The notes under the pieces are model-generated. The model was not told the origin of the DNA, ran no database searches, and was given only the letters and a program-made list of their open reading frames with translations. 64,000 bases of DNA from Pohlia nutans. Its lineage: Eukaryota > Streptophyta > Bryopsida > Bryales > Mniaceae. Positions within the stretch are counted from its first letter, which is position 1. Every line of letters begins with the position of its first letter. The DNA is taken from assembly GCA_022496805.1 (NCBI GenBank), contig CM040107.1, positions 6,964,501 through 7,028,500 on the forward strand. Direction: 5' to 3'. The translations under genes and the position numbers were made by a program. Of this stretch, positions 1 through 13,236 are shown in pieces.

Positions 1-670
1 GCTCTAATTCTTCCACCAAACTTTGCTTCTCATAGCCGCAAATGATTGCGCTCCTAGCGACAATAGCTTGCTCTCCTAGCCGCCAGAGCTTCAGCCCTTG
101 GTTGCAAAACAATACGACAAACACAAAAAAATTCCGCTGGTTGAGATTTGCTGTCAGTTGAAAAGCAACATTTGCTGTGAGTCGCTCTTTTGTCTTTTTT
201 GGCACGTGTCCTAAACCAATTGGCACACTATGTACAAACAGTACGCACTATACAATACCAATACAACCCTAAATCCTAATTGTTTTTGAGAGGCAGATGT
301 TGAAATGAGTGCTAAAATCTCTGATACTCCATTTTGGAGAGAAATCATAACTTTTTTTCCAAATCCATTGATAGGCCCCTCTGCAACTTAAGGTATTTTA
401 AAACATTATGAAAAAAAAGAACCAAAACTTGACTTTTAAAACATGTTTTGGCGCATTAATTGTTCATGCCCTATTTGTAGGATCTTGTGTTATATACTTG
501 TTTTAAGCATATAGAAATGGTTGAATATGGTAGTTGATGATTAGAACTTAAAATATGAATTTTCAAAATATAAGAATTCAAAGTATAACTTCACGAAATG
601 AGTACAATTATGTTAGCACTGAAACTGTGACAGTACAAACATTAAATGTTTGTACTCATTATGATGAATT
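1..670. other. AT-rich flank left of element E1
   Basis: I see no gene, RNA or clear repeat here. The DNA is AT-rich and full of stops in all frames. It ends where the candidate terminal inverted repeat of E1 begins. Confidence 0.6.
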
Positions 671-678
671 AGTGATAG

Positions 679-800
679 AAGGCAATATTCATTAAAATGA
701 CACAATGTGCAGTCTCATTTTAATTATGACCCCAAATCTCGAAGATAATAATCGGTCATTATATTGAGACAACTCATTAAATTGAGACTTAACTACGTTG
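679..800. repeat. Candidate left terminal/subterminal inverted repeat of E1
   Basis: The stretch from 681 matches the reverse complement of 16393-16423 in about 28 of 30 bases. A second piece at 773-788 matches inverted sequence near 16250. Both arms contain repeated forms of the same motif (CATTAAA or CATTAAAT followed by TGACAC or TGAGAC), typical of subterminal repeats. Confidence 0.5.
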
Positions 801-1277
801 GATCACTCATAGTCATCTATTAAATTAAGAGTAGTCGTATTTAATTGTTGAAGTCCTGAAACCTGTGTTGCATTTCTTTGAGCAATATTAGGAATGTTGA
901 CGCAACAATAATGGAATGTTTAGGGTACCATTCTCAAACTGGTACGAGGCATAACTAAGGCAATTATAATATTCTTGTCTCAGCCAACAATGATGTAATC
1001 AAATGGAATCACACTTATAATTGAAGATCTATTCTAAATGAGATATCAATGACAAATATGGTCCTCCCATCCATACATGTAATGTGAAAGCAGTACCAAA
1101 ATACAAAATTCAACATGCATAGTGCATAGGCACCTCGATAAATTTCAATGAATGTAATACAATGTTCTACAATAAGGACATCGCCATTGTAGTATTGCAT
1201 ACCGGTCTACATTTAAATCCACACAGTACGAATCACTACAAATCTCTCCTACACATACACCTACATACAAATCATCC

Positions 1278-4084
1278 TCAAGGCGGGGATGCCTCACTGA
1301 CGGAATCTGAGACATACGAGTCAATAGATGCTTTGATGATGTTGATTTGTGTCTGAGGGATTTTAATCCTTGGATCGGAAGTCTCTTTTCTTGTACGCGG
1401 CTTCCACGCTGTCATGTTACAATCTGTATGGGACCAATTTGGTTGGAAACACCTATCCTCCCGCCAAGAATTCCCCTCTTTTGTATCCCAACCGTCATAT
1501 GTGTCCATATCGACGTGTTGCCATGAAGCAGGTGTCCAATATTGCATCTGAATTAAATTCACATGTCCAGGATCAGGACTGGGATTTGTCAAGGCTTTAG
1601 CCAGCCAAAATGGTCGGAGGTCGTCATCTGCAGGGCGCACCGCGAGGAAATAGCCAGCGTACACATCACGACCAACGCAAAATGAAGGGGCTGGGCGGTC
1701 ACGCCAACGGCCTACAAAGGGAGCATCCTCGGCAGACTCCTCACGGACTGTCCCGTCGTCCAGAAATTGGTCCTCCATTTCAGGTGCGAACCTCGAAGAT
1801 GGCCAAAATCCATTTTGCAAAATCTCCCGCGCCGGAACTGGCGTGGTTAGCGCAGATCTCACCCCCTGCCAATAGTATTTGAGGGGCTCATTCATCCTCC
1901 TCAATTCTCCAGACAAATCCTCATTAGCCATAGTGCCCCATAGAGCAATGAATCCATCGAGGCCTTGCAAATCTCATGAAGGCATCACATCTGATTCGGG
2001 GCCAGTGGGCGAGGCTGTCCACTAGACACCATTGGACGTTCATCTGAAGTCTCCTTCTACAATCGAATTCCCCCACCCTCCTTTGGCAAACAATCGCTGT
2101 CTGTACAAAGAATTTTGTACTGCATTCAAGGCCACCCGTTGGAATCTTTGTAGAACTTGAACTGTTGAGCATTGGTATGACCTTGCAAAGCATCATTACC
2201 CGTGCACAAGTACCCTTCAATGAACCCTTTGAAGTTTGGTACTTCCTCAATAAGGTGCGGAATGACGGGCTGAGATTCAGCATCCATGAAGGACTTCATG
2301 AGCTTGGGAATCGTGGAGTAGTCATTTTCCCGCAATCTACAACTCTATCGACCAAAGAGGGCATCGATATCATCATGAGTGTGCCCCACGATGAGAAAAT
2401 TGATGAATATCTCGCGGAAGACACCTTTGTGTACAAGGAGGGAGCAAAATGCAAAGACCCATCGATCCTTGTTGTCTCCACACGCGTTGTCAAGCTGAAG
2501 AGTTAAAGTGGGAGGGAGTGGTTCCGCGATGACCGGCTCCCTTGGAGGAGGTGGGAGGGATTCCAAGCAAATCTCCGAACCTAGCAACAAGGCCTCGGAG
2601 AGATCAAAAGACCTACTCCCAGTGAACAACTCCAGCATTGAATACTTTGGCGGCTTCTCCAGATCCCGTAGTAATTGGGCAATTGAACCCACGATATGAT
2701 TTGAATCACTCGGGTAAATGTCTAGGCCATAATGTGCATATCTAATGTCTCCGTGGCCATGCGCAATCATTCCAGTCACCGCAACCGGCAACTTCATGAA
2801 GGAATCAACTGCCTTGCTCTTGTGAGAATAATGCAGTGAGGCAGTCTTTGAGTGGTCCATTTTGTCATGGATGATGGTAAGTAATTTGTTCGGGAATTTC
2901 TCAGACTGATCCCTATTACCATAATACAGCTCTCTATGAGCCCTTTGTTCATTTATGTGGGCTTTGAGTTTCGTAGTCCATAGAAGGGACGCACGAGACC
3001 CTGACGTGCAAGTGGAACGGAGCTGTTTAATCCTATCACAGGTTCCACATCAAGAAAAATTATCCCCAGGAGCCTTTGGTGCAAATTCAAGAAAAGACTC
3101 GCTACGAATTCTACTCAGTCCGCTGGATGACACATTCGGCAAATCAAAGCGCGCGTTGACCTCATTGATCAAAGGCAATGTCTAGTTCCACCGAAAGGAG
3201 GACGGGAGACACATGGACACGACTTTCTCACCAGACAGAAGTGTCTTGGACTTGTGAGGCATCTGATCTGCGGAGTTCTCGAGCAACGTTCGAAGAGTGG
3301 CAGTGGCTTGCAATGTTTGCAAGCGGGGCTTCTTTGTCCCAAGGTTACCATGCGGCTCCGGGCGCACACCAAATTTTGTTGGACCCTTGTAACGATGGTA
3401 TGTAGCTCTCGACACCGAATGAATGAGACACCATGTTGTAGGGCACACCTCAATTCCCTCCAAGGTAATCATCTCTTTGCCGTTTGCATCTCGGTGAATT
3501 TGACGGTGCACTTCCAGCAACACATGCTTTCGAAAGTATACGTTACCAGTTATGTATAATTGGGTGCGAAGGGCTTGGATCTTTGCCCGCGGAAACGGCT
3601 GTACACAGTTTAAAGGACAACAGACATTGCTCGATACAGCGTTAATCGACTGGGCAGAAAGTAAGAAGTCCTTCTTGAGAAGGGTAGCCGGCTCAGTTCT
3701 CTCGCGTGTGGTCTCGTAAGGCCTAACCCTTTTCCGGACACGCCTCCTCGATGCATTCAATTCTGCCATATATATGGCTGTTTGCTCGTGGTCGTACAAG
3801 CTCGCTCCATTGAGGAAGACCCTGGAGATATGCTAAGATCGCATAGACCACGTTCATACGGACGAAACCTCCTCCTCAACGAGTGATTTTGCAATGTGAA
3901 TCGCTACGCGCTCATTGCCAAGAGGCAAACTGTCTGTGTCAATTACGAGCTTCGGATCAACACTATGGCAGATACTCTTTGCAACATCGATTCCATCCGC
4001 GTTGGTGATCGTAACGCCCCTCGTGGTCCATGATGAACGTGGAACACCCTCACATGGTGCCACGCCTAGGGGCACGGTTGGCAC
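1278..4084 (-). pseudogene. DUF7869-type transposase-like protein of E1, degraded
   Basis: This intronless reading frame on the minus strand belongs to the family of eukaryotic transposon proteins annotated as DUF7869, probably an RNase H-like integrase domain. The segment with VCPTTWCLIHSVSRATYHRY lies near 3390-3450. The core has LQLDNACGDNKDRW at about 2460-2500 and FLIVGHTHDDID at about 2363-2400, where acidic residues likely form the active site. The C-terminal part (1278-1970) has a small barrel-like segment, YFLAVRPADDDLRPFWLAKA. From 4084 to 2126 all pieces stay in one frame but are cut by stops at 3854-3856, two before 3799, 3182-3184, one near 3050, 2345-2347 and 2126-2128. One frameshift lies between 2126 and 1970. 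It is 25-40% similar by eye to the copy at 28138-32333. It is divergently oriented to the ParB-MTase gene at 11.6 kb, as in E2. The family call is firm; the catalytic reading is inference. Confidence 0.75.
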
Positions 4085-4191
4085 CCTTAGCTCAAACGCT
4101 GGATGCGCAACCGTCTCTATTCTGTCACAAGACAGATCACGTATCAGACAGTGAGCTGCATTGTAATGGTGTGAATGTTGTGCAAACTATG

Positions 4192-4525
4192 ATCCTCGGG
4201 TCGAGGATAATGCTATTGGCTGTAATGCTTCCGGGCTCGGATGTCGCATATTATAACACCGTCTATAGTATCCTCGAGTGGAGGATAACTGCACGACAAA
4301 CTCTACGAAATTTCATTCAGCCCGGAACCCGTGCATAGACTGCCCAAAACCGAAGGCGTACTTCTTGTCTGTAAGAAGAGTCAGCGTCTACGTGTATCAA
4401 AGTGATCCATATCCTCGACATGAGGATATGGTTATAGGATACTGATGATAACGTGTACGTCATGTCTGGACTTTTGGTTTATAGTTCGGGGAGACATGAT
4501 GTCCCTATCAACTTTATCCTCGACT
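4192..4525. repeat. E1 palindromes upstream of the DUF7869-type gene
   Basis: Imperfect copies of the E1 palindrome lie at 4192-4208 (ATCCTCGGGTCGAGGAT), 4269-4287 and 4410-4428, with a half site at 4514-4525. They occupy the presumed leader of the minus-strand gene. Confidence 0.85.
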
Positions 4526-4529
4526 CATG

Positions 4530-7500
4530 CACTCCAATTTCTCATCTATCATGCACTTCTTGCAGTGTGAAATTTTTATTTCAAACTTATCTGGAAAGTT
4601 GGATTATGCATGTGTGGTCCCATTAGAAACGGGATGACTTGTGAAAGTTGAATGCCTCATTTCATGTTGTAGTGCTCCACTACTCATTTCGAAGATTTTA
4701 TTCCAAAGGTGCTCTTGAAAAAGTGAACTACCTAATATATGCTACGTAAAGAATGCCAAACATTACTACACTTAGACTATTACATTTGAACCCATCGGAA
4801 CCCCAAAAATGCATTACTAGATTGTCAATATTTTATTTGTACTAATTGTAATTGTTACAAACAATCGTTACATTTTAAGTTCGTAATATAATACACAAAT
4901 ATCGGTGATAGCCATTGCCAAAGTAATTGTATGGATAGAATCCATAATTAATTATGTAAAACTTTTATTCATTCATGAAAGACAAAATATCCCTCTTACT
5001 TGCTTTTTGTTATGTATCCTTTTAAATCAGCCAAGTTTGAAAAGAGTGAGAACATGAAGGGGTTAAACTATAATTATTTCAGACTATACTAATCGCGATG
5101 AACATATTTGGTTTTAAGGGATAAAAATTTAATTCGACATACTATTATTCAAGTCCAACATACTTTGAGTTGCATGTGACATGTGATAGAATGGTGATGT
5201 CGATTGCAATGTGTTCTTAGCTGCTACATAGTTAACATATAATAACTCATAATACAAATTTTATAAAGTACAAATAAAATGCTACTTATTCAATAAATAT
5301 GACCAAAAACGTAATAATTTCATAATTGTCATACGGTTAATTATTGGAACCTTTGCTGATAGGGTCTCGCGTTCGGAATCTATACATTTCATCTATATAT
5401 AATTTCTAGATTATTTTTATATATAGTAAAATAGTTTACTATTTTTAGGTTCATTAAGGTGTATTACACCTATATCCTATGAATATATCTAGAATTCCAG
5501 AAAATTGGTTTAAAAAAACCAAACATTACTCATATCAAATTAAAATTACTTTGTAGGTCTCATGTATAAAAGACACCCCACATTTTTTGGGTGAACGTGG
5601 TGATCTATTATGTTGATAATTATTTTCCTAGAAGAAATCAAAATTTAAATTTCTTTAATATAAATCTGTAAATTTGAACAACATATATGTTAATTGCCCC
5701 TTTAGCGGAATGTGCAATTGCATATCCCGGGGTTTGTTACTTAATTTACTTAGGATTCAATAATTTGTCATCGTTGTCTTCAATTTAATTTGTAAAAATA
5801 AGTAAGACACCTAAATGTTTATATTGTAAGAAATTTCCCATAATTGGTGATAATTTATAAATAGCACTACATGATGGTGAAATTCATAAGCACTATCCTA
5901 GGTACTTAATTACCCTAAATCATGTCCTTACTTCAATCTTTCATATGATAATTCATTATTCATATGATAAGAGTACAGTCATGACGTACATAAGATATAC
6001 TTCATGCATATGCTATGATTGAGCTCGATGTACTTGTAGAAGGGGGATGCACATGAATGCAAATCATTAATGCTTGGATGAAAATCATTAATGCTTCCAT
6101 GAAAATCATCAAATGAATATTTGGATGAGAATTATCTAATTTTTTGGCGGTTTGTCACTACGTTGTTGTCCTCTCTAAATAATGATCCTATTTAACTATA
6201 TTTCATTATGTGTTTTGCTAAAAAAAATTTTGTAGAAGTATGCGATCAAAGAACGAAAGGCACACCGCGTGCAGTCACAAATCAGGACTGAATAAGATGT
6301 CCAACGTCTAGGGTAGTCTCAAAGTGCTTGGCTGATCAAGTTAAGGGAGAAGAACAAAATAAAGGAATAATTTCATCGCTTGCATATGTATATCACGTTT
6401 CTAGAATAATCAGGAAGAACCTTGTGTACTTGAATGAAATACCATTTAAGATTTTGTACTTATTCTTTAATACTCAAATGAATTCTTTTTAATGAATTTT
6501 TTAGGTTACGGTCAAAAAGATATAGAATTATTGTCTTACTTAAAAAATTCAGAGTGTTGGTTTTTCTAAAAGTTATATTTCAGCTGAATTGATTTTAGAG
6601 TAATATTTAAGCTGTAAATGGGAAGTTGTTCTTCACCTAATAATTTTTCAACTTCTTTTGTAATTCAACACTTTTATAGTTTAGGGTCAACAAGACGAAA
6701 AGTTATTTCTTTAACCCATATAAATGCCTATAGTAAACCCTTCTAAACAAGGCTTATATGTATTAATAGATGATTCTAGATTTTGAACTTCGAAAAGCAA
6801 CTTTAACGCCTAAAGGTACTAGGGTGTCCATGGAATTGACGGTGCGAGAAAAATGATCCTGAATGACTATTTAGAAGATTATTTTGGAATTGATATACAA
6901 ATGAAACATCTAGATTTTGAATCTTAAATTCCAATCCATCCATACGGTTTGATTCACTAATATTACCATCAATATTTAATACTAAAATCTAGAAGTTAAA
7001 ATTTGTTTAGCGAACGTGATAACGATTTGAATCTGTTAATTGATTAAAGTGTTGACGTTTAGGAGTTAATCTATTGTGCGTTAGTCGATGCACTATAATT
7101 ATGTTATATTCGTGGTTTGTTGCATCACAGGCATTCAAAGGTTCATTTACGGGGTATGAAGCCAAATGCGATTATTCTATGATATAAAATAATACCCATA
7201 GTATATTCTATGAGTATTATTTGAAATTATTTTGAACCCCTAACCCTAAAACCAAGCATATTTTGCATGATGTACAGATTTCATCTATAGTTTCACATCA
7301 ATCATGCACTTTTAGCAGTGTGAATTTTTAAACTGAATTTTTAAATGGGAAGTTCACTTCATGTATGCGTGCTCCGATCAAAAAGGAAATAGTTTTAAAA
7401 AAAAAATTTGCCTCATTTTGTGCTGCACTGTTTCATCTAAAATTTGGAAGGTTTTTGTTTGAAAGTGTTGTTGAAAAATAAAACTCTTAAAATCAAGCAT

Positions 7501-9480
7501 CGAAAATGTCTCAAAAAATCAGTACACCTAGAGTACTACATTATAACCCATCACAACAAATTTCATCCACATACTGTCATTCAATATATTATTCATAATT
7601 GAATTCAATTTTATTTTTTATTTTTTTTATGTTTCAACGTGTTTTAGAAAAATACGAGTGATAGCAATTATAGATCTAACTGTATAAATAGACTCCAAAA
7701 TTCAAATTGTATGACTTTTATGCTTCTTTGCAAACCTCCCTAAATTGGACATAGGTGAGGACGTTTAGCGGTTAAGCATCCTATGTTATTAATAATATCA
7801 CTTGACCATTCCACTCAGACACCCACTTGCTTCACTTAATATTATAGTTATTACACACTCTAAATTGGAACAGAAATTTAACTTGAATTATTAAATCATA
7901 AAATAGTTAAAATAAGAATTGGTAATTTAATGATTAAAGTAGTATCCTAGTAGGTTGCTCCAAAAATTAACCATTATGTCATGACTATGTGTCTAGAATG
8001 GGGATTAATTAAGTCATCAATATACATAGGATACACACTAGGCATACTAAAATTATATCAGAAATGAATACACATATAGGCATTTAGGAATGCCAGAAAA
8101 CCGTACTTCTTAGAAAAGGGTTAGAGATACATATATAGAATCTCCGGCCTCTTTTGGGGGCAACGTGAATAAAATGTCTATTTGTAATGTCAATCTACTA
8201 GTGTCCACCCGACAAACAGTACTACAAAATACTTTGATCATAATTATCAACAGGCAAATGTTGAAAGATCGTGGCACGCATTTCTTTGTATTTTATTAGA
8301 AGTTTGACGTAATTGCATTTGTAGGCCCCTCCAAAATTATCAACTGCTCTACGTCGCAAGAAATACGCTAAGAAAGGGACTTTCATAATAGTGACGCGAG
8401 GTTGTATGAGAAAGTTCAAAGGCTTAGAATCTATAATTCTTCGTGAAAAATGGTTGGACGTGTCTAATAATTCCAAATAGAATTTAGGATTTTGTTTTTC
8501 ACCTTGGTTTTGATAGAATTACCTTTATTAGTATTGGTGCACCTTTTGATGCGCCAGCCTTCATTTTCTAGACGTATGAATTCTGACGCGTCCCTTCACC
8601 ACATACGGTGATATTCTTCATCCATCCAAAAGTCTCTTGATTCTTGTGCTAGTTAAATACCATTTGAACGGTATGGATCTTCAAAATAAGATGACGTGAA
8701 TTTTCAAAAAATTGCAAACGAAGTTCCTCAAGTAGTTTCTCTGAAATTTCAGTTTTAGTTCAGGAAGTGAGAACTTACACATTTTCAATTATAATTATAG
8801 TCAAACAATGGAGACCTTACCATCTTGTATTGCGTGTTATTCCAATCTCCTTGCAATATTTTTCAATTTTTGTTTATTTCTTGGGATTTTTAATTAAGTT
8901 TCAAGCAAAAACCGTGCAAAATTAATTAAAAATATTGAGATAAATTTGATGAATCCAATTGTACAGACATTTCTCTTTATATTGACAATTACAACTTTGC
9001 TTTGTAGATCAACTCCATTTTTGTTTTTCATCAAACATTTTAGAACACATCTTTGATAATAGTGTTCAATCAATACACTGAAGGGTAAAACAGAGAAGGA
9101 AAAAAAAATTTAAAAAAGAAATTCAAATTTAGAGTACATATCGTATTTAAGCTTTCAACTTATATAATAAAGTATTGTTCATAGTATTTTTGAATCAAAT
9201 CGTACGGGTTAAATCCACGATGCGTAATCTGTAACTTTTTTTGTATACCAATTCTGTGGGATTATACCCAGGCAACAAGTTTGACGTTATTACCTTTAGA
9301 GGCCTCTCGAATATAATCAACAATTCTCCTTCGTAAGAGATTTATTGCAATTGGTACAAAATTTAATAGGCTTAGAAATATGACTTGGATGAAAGAGATG
9401 CGAGGTACTCTAAGAAAGTTGCAAGGCTTTGAATCTGTTCGTCATCCAGTTTCTAGATGCTGGGACATTTAGGGGTTAAA
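4530..9480. repeat. AT-rich block with diverged internal duplications inside E1
   Basis: No gene is supported and no E1 palindrome occurs here. By eye, 4544-5600 and 7297-8180 are collinear diverged copies (for example CATCTATCATGCACTT against CATCAATCATGCACTT, and the TTTTTGGGTGAACGTGG region at 5585 against TTTTGGGGGCAACGTG at 8155). A second duplicated pair is 8309-8475 and 9279-9465 (AGTTTGACGT, then GCGAGG, then AGAAAGTT). The block separates the two E1 genes and looks like a later insertion or nest of non-coding elements. The piece 8540-9070 is also related to the DNA on both sides of E2. Confidence 0.6.
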
Positions 9481-9514
9481 AATAATAGCATTGCCTTTAT
9501 AGGCTTGGCCTACC

Positions 9515-10520
9515 TATGCTGGGGAGCCAACCTTCGGTGCCGACCCTAACACCTCAACTTCGGTGCCCTGCTTAAAACCCGAGCTTCGGTGCCGAGCCTA
9601 AGACCAAGCTTCGGAGCCAAGCCTAGTGCCCAAGCCAAGCCTCTTGGTTCGGGCTACGATTGGGAGGTCGTCTTTCTCCCCAAGCACCCGCAAGTTAGGG
9701 TTTTTGGAATTTCTGCTTGCTCTCAGTATCCTTCGTCGCCTCTTCTCGCTCGCATGACTCCATGCTTTCTTCTTCCTCCCTGTACATCTTGATTGTGAAT
9801 TTGCGCTCCTCCTCTGTACATTTTCATTGGGCGATTGGGCGATTGGGCGATTTGTAGTACAGTGACGTGCTTGGCAGTAGAAGCTCTCTTCCTCTTTTTT
9901 GTTGTTGTGGATGTGTGCGCTTCAAGGTGGACCTGCTCCATCTTCCTGAGGTAATTGAACCCTCCTTGTTTTGGTTTATTTTCTTGTTTGCTTCCCATTG
10001 TTTATTTTTGCTTGTCTGCTTGCTTTAGGGTCTTTGCTTGTCTGCTTCCTTGTCTTGTTTGCTTTTGCTTGTCTGCTTCTTTAGGGTTTACAGTTCTAAA
10101 TTTCAGAGGTGTTAGAATTGTAAGAACTATTAGAATTGTTAGAATTTTGTTAGAATATGGTGAGAATTTCACAAACCATGGAATCAACTCAGAAGCAGTG
10201 TAGGAGACTTTGACTAAGCGAGGCTTTTGAATCTTGAATCGATTACTCATGTTCAGGTATAGACATATAATTTTTCATTTAGTGATGATTTTGTAGTGTG
10301 GCAAAGATTAAAAGGAACTCAGATTCTGGGAATGAAATTCTGGCAATAAGGCAAGACTTTGTTCCTAATTTGTGATATAATTGGGTTGACAGCTTTAGCA
10401 TTGCAGGAGGGTTTCTCCAAGTGGAGGTGGGCTGCGAATTATTGCAGAGGAGGGAGCTAGAATTTGAAGGACAAGCACCGAGGTTTTCAGAGGTACTCGT
10501 CACATTTTAGAATGTTGGAT
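9515..10520 (+). promoter_or_regulatory. Probable promoter and leader of the E1 ParB-MTase gene
   Basis: A sudden GC-rich stretch at 9515-9660 holds five or six copies of a CTTCGGTGCC or CTTCGGAGCC motif. Pyrimidine-rich sequence typical of plant 5' leaders follows (9665-9800, 9880-10090, with repeated GCTTGTCTGCTT). A good splice donor (CCTGAG|GTAATT, about 9950) and a possible acceptor (ATTGCAG, about 10407) suggest a non-coding leader intron. Promoter identity is inferred from position only. Confidence 0.4.
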
Positions 10521-10600
10521 TTCTTGTAAAAGCTACAGATTAATAGATCATGAACTCTAGGAAGGTAATTATCTTCGAAATTAGTGCAAGTGCCATGCAG

Positions 10601-10771
10601 TCGAAGATAATTATCTTCGACTCGAGGAGAATTATCTTCGATTTGAGGATAATTATCTTCGGCTCGAGGATAATTATCTTCGACTCGAGGATAGTTCTCA
10701 TCGACTCAAAGAAATTTATCTTCGACACGATGCTATTGCAATCCAGCACAATTATCTTCGACTCGAAGATA
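10601..10771. repeat. Tandem 21-bp array of E1 palindromes
   Basis: Units of exactly 21 bp (consensus TCGACTCGAGGATAATTAT plus CT) start at 10617, 10638, 10659, 10680, 10701 and 10722, after a partial unit at 10601. A separate copy ends the cluster at 10750-10771. The 21-bp step equals two DNA helical turns, so all sites face the same side. Long open frames on both strands here are a by-product of the repeat. Confidence 0.9.
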
Positions 10772-10835
10772 TATCCTAATACCACTAGCGCATATGAGAA
10801 CAAAAACCATAACAAATACAAATCACAAACATAGA

Positions 10836-11552
10836 ATTATCCTCGACTCGAAGATAACAATCAACCAACCCAATCAAGAATTGCAAATTTGAAATGTATG
10901 ACACTTGGAACAAGAAATTATCATCCCGGCCCATACCATTATCCTCGACCCAAAGATAAATATCACTCGCTAGCAGACGGCGCAGACAAAAACCATAGTA
11001 CAAAAGTAACTCCCCGCACAAAAATCCACGAAGATATCCTCGAGTCGAGGATAATTCTCAATGACAAATAACCAACATCTGTCCTAAATAGAATCTACTT
11101 TACACATAATGAAAACCAGCAAGCTTATCCTCGAATCGAGGATATAAAGAGTACCAAGTACATTGACGAAATTCACGATATCAATAATTTTCCACACCAG
11201 TACAATGCGCCGGCATGTGCAAACCCATTACCGAGTCACAGGAGTCGTAAAATATTATCCTCGACCCGAGGATAATAGTGTCATATCCTCGACGCGAAGA
11301 TTTCAACCATCAACTGCACAGAAGATATCCCGAAGATACAACAGTAAACCTGATCGCCTTCCCGATTCTAGACAACGCAAGCGGTTTATCTTCGACCCGA
11401 AGATACTCATAACCGAGTCCGCAATGCTAACAATGATTAGAGCTGAATTATAGTGAACCCAGACAAGTTTATCCTCGAGTCGAAGATAAAGTCCGCATAT
11501 CTTACCACACCTAACACATCCCAAAGACAAAACCAATCCTCGGGTCGAAGAT
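10836..11552. repeat. Dispersed E1 palindromes in the leader of the ParB-MTase gene
   Basis: Copies of the palindrome stand at 10836-10857, 10939-10959, 11035-11053, 11125-11144, 11254-11276, 11283-11301, 11385-11405, 11468-11490 and 11535-11552. Arms alternate between ATCCTCGA and ATCTTCGA. The sequence between copies is unrelated, so this is not a simple tandem array. Confidence 0.9.
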
Positions 11553-13061
11553 ACTATAGTACTGCACGATCGCTAACAAACCGTATTCCCAATGTCATGT
11601 GCAGGACTATTCCAATGGCTCCAGCGGACACTTATGACTATTCCTCAACACTTCCATACATGGAGCCATTTGAGAATCCATTTGAGTCGGAGCCTTTCAT
11701 CCCACCAGAGATGGAGTCCACCCACGGAACTCTGTGGAAATTCAAGGACTGCGTGAAAGCTTGGACATTCAGGGTGAGCCAATTCAAGAAATATGTTTAT
11801 CTGAAGCACCTTGAGAAAGGAGGACCCGGATTCCTAGTATAGAACAACAATGAGAAGGTCACAATCGTCAACTCGTACCACAGCAATTTTCTTGTCATCA
11901 CCCTCAACGAAATGGATGACAGCGGCAGAAATAAATCTCACCTCCACTCCTTGGTCATCAAAGTGCACGAGTATGGGCCGAGGTTTGACATGGACGACCT
12001 CAGCGCTTCCATGAGCCAATCCACGCCAGAGTTAAGGCAAACTTTCGAAAAAATCAGCGACTAGAAAAACGCTAAAGCAACAATCGTGTCGCGAAAGCTC
12101 AACCTGATATGGATGTCGCTGGACAAACACGCGGGTAGACAATCAACGAGAACGCCCGCCTCAGCAATCCGAGAAAGGCGACCCCGCGACCTAGAAACTT
12201 GCGATGAAAACAGATCCCAGTCGGGAACAGAACGTGGAGGTAGTCGCGCTAGTGGGGGTAAGAGAGCCCGCTCAAACCCCCGAGTGTCAACAGCTGAAGA
12301 TGCTCCGGCAGTTGAAGTGAGGAAGAAGAGGAGGATTTCAACAAATGCCGCACGACCCTCATCCGCGGGTAGCTCGGGCTCCGCATTGACGGAGGTGGAG
12401 AGAAGACCTACCAAAGAGCCAATGCCAGCAGCAGAGTACCTCAAGTTCGCGCAACAACGCATAGAGTTCTGGGAGCAGCACGGTGACTGCTACATCTTTG
12501 GCAAGGACGCAAAATTCCCGGTATCCATCAACCAGTGCAATCCAGCACATGAGGAGTACATCATCTTAAAGCTGGAGAAGCATATGCTGGAGACGTGCAA
12601 GACTAAGCTCCTTCAACTTGCAGACATCAAGCAGCGGCACGTCGTGTGCCTCACTCCCGTCGACAATGACATGAAGTTGCTAAAGAAACTGCCTGCCAAA
12701 TGGGAGGACATCCAGCTTGGTAAATTCATGATTATTGACGGCCAGCACAACATTTCAGCTTCAATCGAGCTTCAGCGAGGGCATTGTGACGAGAAGCGGC
12801 GTGAAGAGCTCAGAATGTGGGATGCCTACATTGTCTGGACATTGGACCCGCTGAAGTTGCACAACATCTCAAAATTCTATAACACCAACAATCACCTCGA
12901 ACACGCCCAACCAACATGGGGAAACCAGATCATCAGCGGCCGTCTAATCTGGATACACTTCAAACGGCCAACCATGAATGGGGCAGAGGCACGGGTCCGG
13001 GGGAACAAGGCGATCCAAGCACCATATAAGTGGCAGGTATATACTATCACATTGTATGAGT

Positions 13062-13236
13062 AATTATCCTCGACTCGAGGATAAGGCCTCACGCTCTTCG
13101 TTGAATAGTTCAAATTCCCAAACATTCATATCATTACCCCCATCATTTGCTAAATATATGTAATCTCGTAATGTGCTCCTGAGACAAGCGGTTTGCAGTT
13201 CAAACTTAGAGCCATTATCCTCGACTCGAGGATAAT
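13062..13236. repeat. E1 palindromes in intron 1 of the ParB-MTase gene
   Basis: Two perfect copies, 13062-13084 and 13214-13236, lie within the 250-bp intron 13037-13286. The corresponding introns of E2 and E3 also carry copies of their own palindromes. Confidence 0.9.

Noticed and set aside
10540..10834. Long overlapping open frames on both strands (about 93 codons)
   Set aside because: They are produced by the 21-bp palindrome array, whose units lack stops in two frames; the repetitive Ile-Phe-Asp peptide is not a protein.
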